From the NCBI GenBank assembly GCA_023402845.1, contig JAEYFP010000030.1, forward strand, positions 62,001 through 126,000: a stretch of DNA of 64,000 nucleotides. Reading direction: 5' to 3'. The stretch is from Bacillota bacterium (lineage in GTDB: Bacteria > Bacillota > Clostridia > Lachnospirales > Lachnospiraceae). A program made the translations under genes and the position numbers. This document shows, one piece after another, positions 40,994 through 49,895 of the stretch. Below the pieces are notes generated by a model that ran no database searches, was not told where the DNA came from, and saw nothing but the letters and a program-made list of their open reading frames with translations. Numbering within the stretch: the first letter of the stretch is position 1; every line of letters begins with the position of its first letter.

Positions 40994-42388
40994 ATGTGGA
41001 AGAAGATTCTGAAAATTACGGGCATCGTGCTGCTGAGTGCCTTTGCGGCTGCCTGTATCGTTTATCTTGTAATTGCGTTCTATTACCGGCAAACATTTTT
41101 GTACGGAACTTATATCAACGGTATTTCTGTTAAGGGACTGGATGTTGCGGGAGCGGATGCGTTGCTGGCAAAGGAATATGCGGGCTATACGCTGACGCTT
41201 AAAGAACGTGATGGAAAAACAGAAATGATTGATGGAGAGCAAATCGGTTTTTCCGTGAGTCTTACAAAGGAATTGACAAATTTATTAAATCATCAAAATG
41301 CATTGCTTTGGGGTTATTATTTTTTTGATCCGCTATCCTTAGAGCTGGTGCCGGAGTATACTTATCAGGAAGAAAAATTAGAAGAAGCATTGGAGAGCCT
41401 TGCATGTTTTCAGCTCGAGGCTGCCAATTTGACGGCAAAACTGGAAATTCAAAAGAAATATTTGGGCTATCTTCTGATCGATGAAACAACTGACATTGTC
41501 GAAACACAAGAGGTCAAAGCGCTGGTGAGGCAGGCACTTTCTGAGGGAAGTACCAGTGTGTCGATTGAGGAGTGCTTTGTTCCGTATCTGCCTACGAAGG
41601 AAATGCAGGAGGTATATGGGCTCTGGAAAAAGATTGATAAGGTGCAGCGGACGAATGTGGTCCTTGAAGATGACGGCCTGGAACGCACGCTGAATGCGGG
41701 AATTATTGTTGACTGGATTGTGGCGGATGGGGACGGAATGCCTGTGCTTGACGAAGCGGGACAGATTCAGTTCAAACCGGAAATGGTTGAGAAATTTGTA
41801 GAAGAATTGTCTGTCCTGTTTGACACGGATAAAAAAGACCGTTTGTGGAAGAAAAAGGATGGCGGTTCCGTATGGCTGAAATATGCCGCTCCCGGTTATC
41901 AGATTGATCAGGAGGCGGAGATCGAGCAGCTTACAAAGGCGGCCCTGACAGGAAAGAGTGAGAAAAGAGAGCCGATTTATACGAAGGAAGGAAAGGGCAG
42001 GGGCAAGGAAGAGATCGGTGATACTTATATAGAGATTGATATGAATGCACAGAAATTATATTATTTTGTGGATGGAAAATTGAGATTGACGACGGATATT
42101 GTCACCGGAAATACTTCCAGAAGGAACGGTACACCCGCAAAAATCTGCGCCATTTATGCAAAACAAAAAAACCGCGTGCTGCGGGGAGCTAATTATGCCT
42201 CGTTTGTAAATTATTGGATGCCCGTTTCGGGAAATATAGGTATACATGATGCCACATGGCGTGATGAATTTGGAGGGGAAATATATAAGACCGCCGGTTC
42301 ACACGGCTGCATCAACCTGCCGAAGGAAAAAGCAGAGGCACTCTATGAAATGGCGGAGGTGGGTACTCCGGTTATTTTATATAATTGA
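40994..42388 (+). CDS. L,D-transpeptidase (YkuD family) with PG-binding-4 domains
   Basis: A 464-aa envelope protein. One N-terminal membrane helix (about 7-31) anchors it. The middle (about 40-310) has two peptidoglycan-binding-like regions, the first beginning GTYINGISVKGLDVAGADAL. The C-terminal YkuD domain starts YIEIDMNAQKLYYFVDGK and carries the catalytic motif GIHDATWRDEFGG and SHGCINLPKEKAEALYE with Cys 439. It makes 3-3 crosslinks or attaches proteins to the wall. The start ATG follows AAAGGA. It lies between ilvB and serC on the same strand with short gaps; a shared transcript seems likely, but the functional link is unclear. Confidence 0.93.
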   Translation: MWKKILKITGIVLLSAFAAACIVYLVIAFYYRQTFLYGTYINGISVKGLDVAGADALLAKEYAGYTLTLKERDGKTEMIDGEQIGFSVSLTKELTNLLNHQNALLWGYYFFDPLSLELVPEYTYQEEKLEEALESLACFQLEAANLTAKLEIQKKYLGYLLIDETTDIVETQEVKALVRQALSEGSTSVSIEECFVPYLPTKEMQEVYGLWKKIDKVQRTNVVLEDDGLERTLNAGIIVDWIVADGDGMPVLDEAGQIQFKPEMVEKFVEELSVLFDTDKKDRLWKKKDGGSVWLKYAAPGYQIDQEAEIEQLTKAALTGKSEKREPIYTKEGKGRGKEEIGDTYIEIDMNAQKLYYFVDGKLRLTTDIVTGNTSRRNGTPAKICAIYAKQKNRVLRGANYASFVNYWMPVSGNIGIHDATWRDEFGGEIYKTAGSHGCINLPKEKAEALYEMAEVGTPVILYN

Positions 42389-42438
42389 TTGAATTGTTTT
42401 CAATAAAAATTTTATATAGATCAAAGGAGGAGAAAACG

Positions 42439-43521
42439 TTGAAAAGAGTGTATAACTTTTCGGCAGGTCCGGCAGTTTTACCTGAGGAAGTATTAAAAGA
42501 GGCTGCAGATGAGATGTTAGACTACAGGGGATGCGGCATGTCCGTCATGGAAATGAGCCATCGATCCAAGGTTTACGATCAGATTATCAAAGAGGCGGAA
42601 GCAGACTTAAGAGACCTCATGAATATCCCGGATAACTATAAGGTGTTATTTTTACAGGGCGGAGCGAGCCAGCAGTTTGCAATGATTCCGATGAACCTGA
42701 TGAAGAATAGGGTTGCCGATTACATCGTAACAGGACAGTGGGCGAAAAAGGCATGGAAGGAAGCTTCCATTTATGGAAAGGCAAATGCAATCGCCTCGAG
42801 TGAGGACAAAACATTTTCCTATATTCCCGATTGCTCCGATCTGCCCGTTTCCGAAGATGCTGATTATGTATACATTTGTGAGAATAATACGATTTACGGT
42901 ACGAAATTCAAAACGCTTCCGAACACGAAGGGAAAGCCGCTCGTTGCGGATGTGTCCTCCTGCTTTTTATCGGAGCCGGTCGATGTGACACAATACGGTG
43001 TCATTTACGGCGGCGTCCAGAAAAATGTCGGCCCTGCGGGTGTCGTCATCGTTATTATCAGAGAGGATCTGATCACGCAGGATACGCTTGAGGGAACGCC
43101 CACGATGTTAAAGTATAAAACGCATGCGGATGCGGAATCGCTGTATAATACTCCGCCCGCTTATGGCATTTATATTTGCGGCAAGGTGTTTAAATGGATC
43201 AAAAAAACGGGTGGTCTTTTGGCCATGAAGGAACGAAATGAAAAGAAAGCAAAGATTTTATATGATTTCCTTGATGCAAGTATACTGTTTCGTGGTACTG
43301 TTGAAAAAGAGTCCCGCTCGCTGATGAATGTGCCGTTTGTGACCGGCAGCGAGGAGCTGGACGCGAAGTTTATAAAAGAGGCAAAGGAAGCCGGATTTGA
43401 GAGTTTAAAAGGACATAGAAGTGTCGGCGGTATGCGTGCGAGTATTTACAACGCAATGCCGATTGAGGGTGTGGAGAAGCTCGTTAAATTTATGAAGAAA
43501 TTTGAAGAGGAGAATAGGTAA
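42439..43521 (+). CDS. serC: Phosphoserine aminotransferase
   Basis: Second step of serine synthesis. The 360-aa protein begins at TTG 42439, eight bases after AAAGGAGG; the standard SerC N-terminus RVYNFSAGPAVLPEEVLKEA starts right there, which fixes the start. Further motifs are MSVMEMSHRSKVYDQII, LFLQGGASQQFAMIPMNL, the PLP Lys in YGGVQKNVGPAGVVIV and the C-terminal GHRSVGGMRASIYNAMP. serA follows one base after the stop codon. Confidence 0.97.
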   Translation: MKRVYNFSAGPAVLPEEVLKEAADEMLDYRGCGMSVMEMSHRSKVYDQIIKEAEADLRDLMNIPDNYKVLFLQGGASQQFAMIPMNLMKNRVADYIVTGQWAKKAWKEASIYGKANAIASSEDKTFSYIPDCSDLPVSEDADYVYICENNTIYGTKFKTLPNTKGKPLVADVSSCFLSEPVDVTQYGVIYGGVQKNVGPAGVVIVIIREDLITQDTLEGTPTMLKYKTHADAESLYNTPPAYGIYICGKVFKWIKKTGGLLAMKERNEKKAKILYDFLDASILFRGTVEKESRSLMNVPFVTGSEELDAKFIKEAKEAGFESLKGHRSVGGMRASIYNAMPIEGVEKLVKFMKKFEEENR

Positions 43522-43522
43522 A

Positions 43523-44686
43523 ATGTTTAGATACACGTGTTTAAATCCGATTGCACAGGTCGGTCTGGATAGGTTTACGGTAAATTATGAAGCGTGTGAA
43601 AAGATAAGTGAAGCAGACGGCGTGCTTGTCAGAAGTGCCTCAATGCATGATATGGAACTTCCGTCCAATCTCCTTGCTGTTGCAAGAGCCGGTGCCGGTG
43701 TAAATAACATTCCGCTTGATAAGTGTGCGGAAAAGGGTATTATCGTATTCAATACGCCGGGTGCAAATGCAAACGGCGTCAAGGAGCTTGTCGTTGCGGG
43801 AATGCTGCTCGCTGCCCGTGATATTGTCGGCGGTATCAACTGGGTGAAAAAGGAAGCCGGTAATCCCGACATTGCGAAGCTGGCTGAAAAGGAAAAGAAG
43901 AATTTTGCGGGGCATGAGATTCAGGATAAGAAGCTTGGAATTATCGGCCTCGGTGCGATTGGGGTCCGGGTGGCTAATGTCGCAAAGAATCTGGGAATGG
44001 AGGTATACGGCTACGATCCTTATATTTCCGTAGATGCCGCATGGAACCTGTCCAGAGATATCAAACACGTGCTGAATGTCGATGAAATTTATGAGCAATG
44101 TGATATCATTACGATTCATGTGCCGCTGATGGATGCGACAAGAGGGACGATCAATAAAGAATCCATCGCAAAAATGAAGCCCGGCGTGATTCTGCTGAAC
44201 TTTGCGAGAGATCTCCTTGCAAATGAGGAGGATGTTGTGGCAGCGATCAAGGAAGGAAAGGTTGCAAAATATGTATCCGATTTTCCCAATTCGACGACTG
44301 CCGGCGTAGACAACTGTATCGTGATCCCTCATCTTGGTGCGTCCACGGAGGAATCCGAGGATAACTGTGCGAAAATGGCTGTAAAGGAGCTTATGAATTA
44401 TCTGGAAAACGGTAACATTAACAATTCCGTCAACTTTCCGAACTGCGACATGGGTGTGTGCGGTGCGGCAGGCCGTGTGGCGATGATGCATAAAAATGTA
44501 GCTAACATGATTACGAAGTTTACAGCTTCCTTTGGTGATATCGGCATCAATATCTCCGACATGGTAAATAAGTCCAAGGGAGAGTATGCTTATACGATGA
44601 TCGATGTGGAATCTCCGGTAACAGATGCAATTGTTGAGAAATTAAAAGCGATTGACGGTGTTGTCCGTGTAAGAGTTGTAAAATAA
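43523..44686 (+). CDS. serA: D-3-phosphoglycerate dehydrogenase with ACT domain
   Basis: First step of serine synthesis, oxidising 3-phosphoglycerate with NAD. The 387-aa protein has ARAGAGVNNIPLDKCAEKGI, NAD-binding LGIIGLGAIGVRVANVAKNL, the catalytic Arg in NFARDLLANEEDVV, Glu in VSDFPNS-region and His in IPHLGASTEESEDNCA. A C-terminal ACT domain (about 315-387, with NISDMVNKSKGEYAYTMIDV) suggests allosteric feedback. It is transcribed with serC. The spacer after it holds several palindromes and a terminator. Confidence 0.96.
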   Translation: MFRYTCLNPIAQVGLDRFTVNYEACEKISEADGVLVRSASMHDMELPSNLLAVARAGAGVNNIPLDKCAEKGIIVFNTPGANANGVKELVVAGMLLAARDIVGGINWVKKEAGNPDIAKLAEKEKKNFAGHEIQDKKLGIIGLGAIGVRVANVAKNLGMEVYGYDPYISVDAAWNLSRDIKHVLNVDEIYEQCDIITIHVPLMDATRGTINKESIAKMKPGVILLNFARDLLANEEDVVAAIKEGKVAKYVSDFPNSTTAGVDNCIVIPHLGASTEESEDNCAKMAVKELMNYLENGNINNSVNFPNCDMGVCGAAGRVAMMHKNVANMITKFTASFGDIGINISDMVNKSKGEYAYTMIDVESPVTDAIVEKLKAIDGVVRVRVVK

Positions 44687-44696
44687 TGATTACATA

Positions 44697-44757
44697 GAAC
44701 AAAAGTGTGCTTTGCCCACCCTCGCAGTCATCTACTCCGGCAGCACAGCTTTTGTTC
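44697..44757. repeat. Long imperfect hairpin downstream of serA
   Basis: GAACAAAAGTGTGCT (44697-44711) pairs imperfectly with AGCACAGCTTTTGTTC (44742-44757), with a two-base bulge or mismatch, around a 30-base GC-richer loop. It starts ten bases after the serA stop. It may be a structured 3' UTR or the end of a small repeat element. Confidence 0.45.
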
Positions 44758-44780
44758 CGCGCGCGTAGCTGCACATTAAA

Positions 44781-44824
44781 TTTTTTTATATAGGAAATCC
44801 GAAGGAATTTCCTATATAAAAAAA
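44781..44824. repeat. Perfect 18-bp inverted repeat
   Basis: An 18-base arm at 44781-44798 (seven Ts, then ATATAGGAAAT) and its exact complement at 44807-44824, loop CCGAAGGA. On both strands the Ts come before the hairpin, so this is not a normal terminator. Its final A run is shared with the next hairpin. Confidence 0.7.
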
Positions 44825-44855
44825 AGGAAACGGCAATTGTACCGTTTCCTTTTTT
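44820..44855. terminator. Bidirectional terminator between serA and the small unknown gene
   Basis: AAAAAAGGAAACGG (44820-44833) pairs perfectly with CCGTTTCCTTTTTT (44842-44855), loop of eight. With a T run on both strands it can end serA transcription and that of the convergent gene at 44857-45123. Confidence 0.85.
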
Positions 44856-44856
44856 G

Positions 44857-45123
44857 TTATTTAAAGTCCATAAAATCCATATCAGGATCGAGCTGTTCCT
44901 TCAGCCTGTTATCCATATCGATAGATGCTTCGCTTGCAAGATCCATATATTTGATAAAAATATCTTCAACAGAAAGCTGCATTTCGCCTGCGAGCGTTTC
45001 CATGATTGGCTTTAATTTTTCGATCTGAGCGGAAATCTGGGTCTTCTGCGGGTCGATGTCCTTTAATACCTGCTCTGCATAATTGTTGATGCGGTCAAGA
45101 AATACGCGTTCTTCTGCGTTCAT
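44857..45123 (-). CDS. Small acidic protein of unknown function
   Basis: An 88-aa helical protein, not recognised. It begins MNAEERVFLDRINNYAEQV and continues with segments rich in Lys, Glu, Ile and Leu (ISAQIEKLKPIMETLAGEM), ending DPDMDFMDFK. There is no membrane segment and no Cys. ATG 45123 is chosen because GGAGG lies 7 bases upstream; an in-frame start two codons earlier is less well spaced. It shares a terminator with serA, is convergent with it and divergent from the DUF1015 gene. It is likely real given its ribosome binding site and terminator. Confidence 0.75.
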   Translation of the reverse strand: MNAEERVFLDRINNYAEQVLKDIDPQKTQISAQIEKLKPIMETLAGEMQLSVEDIFIKYMDLASEASIDMDNRLKEQLDPDMDFMDFK

Positions 45124-45238
45124 TGTCACGCCTCCTTCCTGTCAAAATAACTGCCGGTAATTTAACGGTTACCAACCGGCATACAAAGTATAGCATGTGG
45201 AAATCACCTTGTCAAAAGCAGAAATCAAATGGTTGCTA

Positions 45239-45267
45239 TTGTGAAAAGGAATAAATTTTGTTAAAAT
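45239..45267 (+). promoter_or_regulatory. Promoter for the DUF1015 gene
   Basis: TTGTGA (45239-45244), a 17-base spacer and TAAAAT (45262-45267), 73 bases before the ATG. Confidence 0.5.
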
Positions 45268-45339
45268 AAAAATAGTTGTTTTGACGGGAGAGAGAACTGT
45301 CTGACAGAATGGCAGAAGAAAGAAAACGGAGGAATTGAC

Positions 45340-46581
45340 ATGGCAAATATCAAACCATTCCGGGCAATCAGGCCGAAACAGGGTCTGGAGTGCAGGATCG
45401 CGGCATTGCCGTATGACGTATATAACAGAGCGGAGGCAAAAGCTGAGACGTTACAGGAGCCGATGTCCTTTTTAAAGATCGACAGGGCGGAAACTCAATT
45501 TGAGGATACTGTGGATACCTATGCGGACATGGTCTATGAGCGGGCACACGATACGTTTTGGAATATGGTGGGAAGCGGCGACTTTGTCAGGGAAGCGGAT
45601 GACTGTTATTATCTTTATGAGCTGACAATGGAAGGCCGGAGCCAGACTGGTATCGTTGCCTGTGCCGCGATTGATGACTATGTAAATGAGGTGATTAAAA
45701 AACATGAGAATACAAGAGCGGATAAGGAGGAAGATCGTATTCGCCATGTCGATGCGCTGAATGCACAGACAGGCCCCATTTTTCTTGCATACCGTTCCAA
45801 AAAGGAAATCGATGAGGTCGTGTCACGCATAAAGCAGGAAGCGCCTGTATATGATTTTATAGCACCCGACGGGATTCGGCATGCGGTATGGATTGTTTCC
45901 GGTGAGGGAGAAATAGAAACAATTCAAAAGTCATTTACCGGCATGAGTGAGATCTATATTGCAGACGGACATCACCGCTGTGCCTCTGCGGTTAAGGTTG
46001 GCTTGAAACGGCGGTTTGAAAAGGGCGGCTTTACGGGAAAAGAGGAGTTCAACTATTTTCTTTCCGTATTGTTCCCTGATGATCAATTGATGATTATGGA
46101 TTATAATCGTGTCGTGAAGGATTTAAACGGCGCTTCCAAAGAGGATATCTTTAAGGCTTTAAGAAAAATCGGCGTGCTGACCAATCATGGAGAAAATTCT
46201 TATAAACCTGAGAAAAAAGGAGATGTCGGCATCTATTTTGATCATAGTTGGTACCATTTAAGAATGACTGTGGATACGATTTCGAATGATCCGGTAGAAA
46301 AACTGGATGTATCCATTCTGCAGAATTATGTGTTGGAACCGCTTTTTGGAATTCAGGATCCGAAGACTGATCAGCGTATCGATTTTGTGGGCGGAATCCG
46401 AGGTCTGAAGGAACTGGAAAGAAGGGTATGCACAGACAGTAAAATTGCTTTTGCAATGTATCCGACATCCATTTCGGAACTGTTTGCCGTCGCGGATGCC
46501 GGCAAGCTGATGCCGCCGAAGTCGACGTGGTTTGAGCCAAAGCTGAGAAGTGGATTGTTCATTCATGAAATTGACAGATAG
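45340..46581 (+). CDS. DUF1015 family protein, possibly linked to serine metabolism
   Basis: A 413-aa cytoplasmic protein of the DUF1015 family. The N-terminus IKPFRAIRPKQ and the stretch AALPYDVYNRAEAKAE are typical. The most conserved segment is EIYIADGHHRCASAVKVG (D209-G210-H211-H212-R213), which resembles the DGHHR-type phosphate/nucleotide site of ParB/Srx-like serine kinases. DUF1015 genes often stand next to serC-serA in Clostridia, as here (one small convergent gene between). A role as a serine or phosphoserine-handling enzyme is an inference. CGGAGGAATTGAC precedes the ATG. glgB follows with an 8-base gap. Confidence 0.88.
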   Translation: MANIKPFRAIRPKQGLECRIAALPYDVYNRAEAKAETLQEPMSFLKIDRAETQFEDTVDTYADMVYERAHDTFWNMVGSGDFVREADDCYYLYELTMEGRSQTGIVACAAIDDYVNEVIKKHENTRADKEEDRIRHVDALNAQTGPIFLAYRSKKEIDEVVSRIKQEAPVYDFIAPDGIRHAVWIVSGEGEIETIQKSFTGMSEIYIADGHHRCASAVKVGLKRRFEKGGFTGKEEFNYFLSVLFPDDQLMIMDYNRVVKDLNGASKEDIFKALRKIGVLTNHGENSYKPEKKGDVGIYFDHSWYHLRMTVDTISNDPVEKLDVSILQNYVLEPLFGIQDPKTDQRIDFVGGIRGLKELERRVCTDSKIAFAMYPTSISELFAVADAGKLMPPKSTWFEPKLRSGLFIHEIDR

Positions 46582-46589
46582 GAGCTTAA

Positions 46590-48911
46590 ATGGACACAAA
46601 ATTATATAAGCTGATGGATTGGGCAAAAATTGAGTCTGTCATTTATTCGGAAGAAGATCATCCGCATGAACTGCTCGGCGCACAGCCGGTCAGCGGTGGG
46701 ATTCTTATACAGGCGTTTTTACCGCAGGCACAAAGGATAGTTGCTGTTGTGACGATGAACGATGCCATCAGGGAATATCCGATGGAGCTTGTCGACGAGG
46801 AGGGTTTTTTTGCGGTACTTGTAAAGTCGCTGACAAAGGCGAAGTATACTTATCACTATAAGGTTTTCTGGAAAGACGGCGGTATTACGGAAATCGAAGA
46901 TGTATACCGTTTCCCGTGTACGATTAAAAAACAGGACATTGAGAAATTCAACGCGGGTATCCATTACACAGTTTATGAGGTACTAGGCGCACAGGTTCGT
47001 GAACTTGAAGGCGTGAAGGGAACCTCCTTTGCTGTATGGGCACCGAATGCCGTGCGCGTAAGCGTCGTCGGTGATTTCAATCACTGGGACGGACGGGTGC
47101 ACCAGATGCGAAGGCTTGCGGACAGCGGTATTTTTGAAATTTTTTTACCGGGTGTTTCAGAAGGAGAAATTTATAAATACGAATTAAAGCTGAAGGGTGG
47201 AATGATCAGCTTAAAAGCGGATCCGTATGGATTTGGTGCGCAGTTTCGTCCGGGGACGGCTTCCGTTGTCAGGGAAATTAAGAGCTTCTCATGGTCTGAT
47301 GAAAAATGGCTTCAGGATCGAAAAGGTGCCGGGAATAAGCAGCGACCGATGGCTGTTTATGAAGTGCATTTAGGTTCCTTCCAAAAGCCCGAGGATGGCA
47401 GGGAATTTTATAACTACAGGGAACTGGCTCCTATGCTGGCCGACTATGTGAACGAGATGGGCTATACGCATGTAGAACTGATGCCGGTCATGGAACATCC
47501 GCTGGATGCCTCGTGGGGTTATCAGGTCATAGGCTACTATGCACCGACAAGCCGCTACGGTACACCGGAAGATTTTATGTACTTTATGGATTATATGCAC
47601 AAAGAGGGAATTGCGGTCATATTGGACTGGGTGCCGGCACATTTTCCCAGAGATGTACAGGGGCTTTCCAATTTTGACGGGACCTGTCTGTATGAGCATC
47701 AGGATCCGCGCCAGGGTTTTCACCCGCATTGGGGAACGCTGATCTATAACTATGGCAGACCTCAGGTTAAAAATTACCTGATTGCAAATGCCCTGTACTG
47801 GATTAACTGCTATCATGCAGACGGAATTCGCATGGATGCCGTGGCCTCGATGCTTTATCTCGATTATGGAAAAAACGATGGGGAATGGGTCGCAAATATT
47901 TACGGAGGCAATGAAAATCTCGAAGCAGTCGAGCTGTTAAAGCATTTAAATTCCATCAATCAGAAGCAAAATACGGGAGCATTGATGATCGCGGAGGAAT
48001 CGACGGCATGGCCAAGGGTGACAGGCGGGCTCAATGAGGAAGGTTTGGGCTTTGATTATAAATGGAATATGGGCTGGATGAATGATTTTCTTGACTTTAT
48101 GCGCTATGATCCGTATTTTCGTTCCCATCATTACGGGGAACTGACATTCAGTATGATTTATCATTACAGTGAGAAATTTATGCTTGTATTTTCTCATGAT
48201 GAAGTTGTACATGGAAAGGCTTCTATGATCGGTAAAATGCCGGGAAAACGGAAGGAACAGTTTTCCAATTTAAGAGCCGCCTATGGATATCTGATGACTC
48301 ATCCAGGCAGAAAGCTAACCTTCATGGGACAGGATATTGCCGAGTTTGATGAATGGAATGAAGACAGAAGTGTGGATTGGGGGCTTTTGAAGCATGAGGA
48401 GCATCGGCAGTTTCATGCCTATCTGAAAGCACTGCTGCATTTTTACAGACAACAGCCGGCCATGTATGAGATGGATGATTCTCCGGCGGGCTTTGAGTGG
48501 ATTAATAATATTTCGGCTAATGAAACCGTTATCGTGTTTTTGAGAAAAGCCGCAGACGGGCAATGTCTGCTGGTTATATGTAATTTTGCAAATGTTTCGC
48601 GCGAACAGTATAAAATTGGTGTACCCGGGGCGGGAAAATATAAAGAGCTTCTCAATTCCGACGAGGTAAAGTTTGGCGGCAGCGGATTTATCAATCCGCG
48701 CGTCAAGCAGGCCAAGCAGGAAGAATGTGACGGAAGAGAACATTCCATCCGGGTTAAGCTGGCACCTCTTTCCGTCAGCATTTTTGGCTGTACATTAGAA
48801 GAAGATAAAAAAAAGACAAAGAGGAAATCTGACATAAAAATGGCAGGAAAAAAGAAAAATCTGAAAAAGGAACTTGAACAAAAATATCAAAAGGAAGACA
48901 GGGGACTGTAA
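46590..48911 (+). CDS. glgB: 1,4-alpha-glucan branching enzyme
   Basis: Introduces alpha-1,6 branches into glycogen. The 773-aa protein has two N-terminal beta (CBM48-like) regions, the second with GTSFAVWAPNAVRVSVVGDF and NHWDGRVHQMR, then a GH13 barrel. The active-site regions are intact: ILDWVPAHFP, DGIRMDAVASML (nucleophile Asp), MIAEESTAWP (acid/base Glu) and VFSHDEVVHGK (His-Asp). It ends with a Lys-rich tail of about 35 residues (EEDKKKTKRKSDIK onward) beyond the usual C-terminal beta domain. It provides a useful contrast to the degenerate GH13 protein at 16.1 kb. No other glycogen synthesis gene is beside it. Confidence 0.96.
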   Translation: MDTKLYKLMDWAKIESVIYSEEDHPHELLGAQPVSGGILIQAFLPQAQRIVAVVTMNDAIREYPMELVDEEGFFAVLVKSLTKAKYTYHYKVFWKDGGITEIEDVYRFPCTIKKQDIEKFNAGIHYTVYEVLGAQVRELEGVKGTSFAVWAPNAVRVSVVGDFNHWDGRVHQMRRLADSGIFEIFLPGVSEGEIYKYELKLKGGMISLKADPYGFGAQFRPGTASVVREIKSFSWSDEKWLQDRKGAGNKQRPMAVYEVHLGSFQKPEDGREFYNYRELAPMLADYVNEMGYTHVELMPVMEHPLDASWGYQVIGYYAPTSRYGTPEDFMYFMDYMHKEGIAVILDWVPAHFPRDVQGLSNFDGTCLYEHQDPRQGFHPHWGTLIYNYGRPQVKNYLIANALYWINCYHADGIRMDAVASMLYLDYGKNDGEWVANIYGGNENLEAVELLKHLNSINQKQNTGALMIAEESTAWPRVTGGLNEEGLGFDYKWNMGWMNDFLDFMRYDPYFRSHHYGELTFSMIYHYSEKFMLVFSHDEVVHGKASMIGKMPGKRKEQFSNLRAAYGYLMTHPGRKLTFMGQDIAEFDEWNEDRSVDWGLLKHEEHRQFHAYLKALLHFYRQQPAMYEMDDSPAGFEWINNISANETVIVFLRKAADGQCLLVICNFANVSREQYKIGVPGAGKYKELLNSDEVKFGGSGFINPRVKQAKQEECDGREHSIRVKLAPLSVSIFGCTLEEDKKKTKRKSDIKMAGKKKNLKKELEQKYQKEDRGL

Positions 48912-48916
48912 CAGCC

Positions 48917-49834
48917 ATGTGGAATACCATATTAACAACACTCAGCGCGGGCAATCTGGCAAATCTTATGCCCGATATCGATGAGATTTCCAGCGGTGAG
49001 GCGCTGAATCAGCAGGATTTGAATGCGATGGAGGCATATTTATCAACTATGCCGGAAAAACTGCTGAATTTAGGAATTCGTATTTTGATTGTCGCCGTGC
49101 TTTTTTTGATTGGTGCACAGGTGATCCGCCTCATCAGAAAAATTGTCAGGCGTTCGCTGGCGAGGGCTTCTGTTGAAGCCGGAAGCATCCATTTTATTGA
49201 TTCATGTGTTAAAGTAATCTTATATGTATTTTTGGTCGTAATGCTGGCCGGCAATCTTGGAATTGATGCTGCGTCCATTGTTGCACTGATGGGTTCGGTT
49301 GCTTTGACAATCGGTTTGTCTTTACAGGGAAGCCTTTCCAATTTTGCGGGCGGTGTGCTGATTTTGATTTGCGGGACATTTAAGGTAGGAGATTACATTG
49401 TGGAAGGTACCGGTAAAAATGAAGGAACCGTCTCGGAAATAGGCTTGTTTTATACGAAATTGAATACCGGAGATAATAAAGTCGTTATCGTGCCGAACGG
49501 ATCGCTTGCTAATTCGACCGTGATCAATGTGACAGGAATGGAAGATAGGCGGATTGATTTGAATGTTGCAGTTTCCTATCAGACGGAGATTGGAAAGGCA
49601 AAAAAACTGTTGGAGGAATTGATCAAACAGGATTCGAGGATAAAGGCAGAGCAGGAAATCGAGATCTTTGTAAATGCACTGAATGCGTCGTCGGTGGAAC
49701 TGGGTGTGCGTTTTTGGGTCAAAAAAGACGACTACTGGCCGGTACAGTGGCAGCTCCTGGAGAGTATTAAACAGACATTTGAAGAAAATGAGATAAAGAT
49801 TCCGTCCAGTCAGCTGGATGTGCGCATGTTGTAA
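48917..49834 (+). CDS. Small-conductance mechanosensitive channel (MscS family)
   Basis: A 305-aa membrane channel that releases solutes on osmotic down-shock. The first 50 residues form an extended N-terminus, followed by three helices (about 55-75, 95-118, 122-145). The pore helix contains GSVALTIGLSLQGSLSNFAG with the GlyAla-type packing, followed by the beta domain GTFKVGDYIVEGTGKNEGTV and IVPNGSLANSTVINVT, both family hallmarks. The C-terminal part is the soluble vestibule (about 205-305). It starts 6 bases after glgB. Confidence 0.95.
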   Translation: MWNTILTTLSAGNLANLMPDIDEISSGEALNQQDLNAMEAYLSTMPEKLLNLGIRILIVAVLFLIGAQVIRLIRKIVRRSLARASVEAGSIHFIDSCVKVILYVFLVVMLAGNLGIDAASIVALMGSVALTIGLSLQGSLSNFAGGVLILICGTFKVGDYIVEGTGKNEGTVSEIGLFYTKLNTGDNKVVIVPNGSLANSTVINVTGMEDRRIDLNVAVSYQTEIGKAKKLLEELIKQDSRIKAEQEIEIFVNALNASSVELGVRFWVKKDDYWPVQWQLLESIKQTFEENEIKIPSSQLDVRML

Positions 49835-49857
49835 AATTGTTCAATTAATGGTATACT
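49829..49857 (+). promoter_or_regulatory. Promoter for uppP
   Basis: TTGTAA (49829-49834, overlapping the mscS stop codon), a 17-base spacer and TATACT (49852-49857), 38 bases before the ATG. Confidence 0.6.
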
Positions 49858-49895
49858 GTTTCAAGTTATTGAATGCGAAATAGAGGAGGTACTCT

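Noticed and set aside
43640..44491. Open frame of 283 codons antisense to serA
   Set aside because: Shadow of serA: no ribosome binding site, and a His/Arg/Cys/Ile-rich composition typical of reversed codons.
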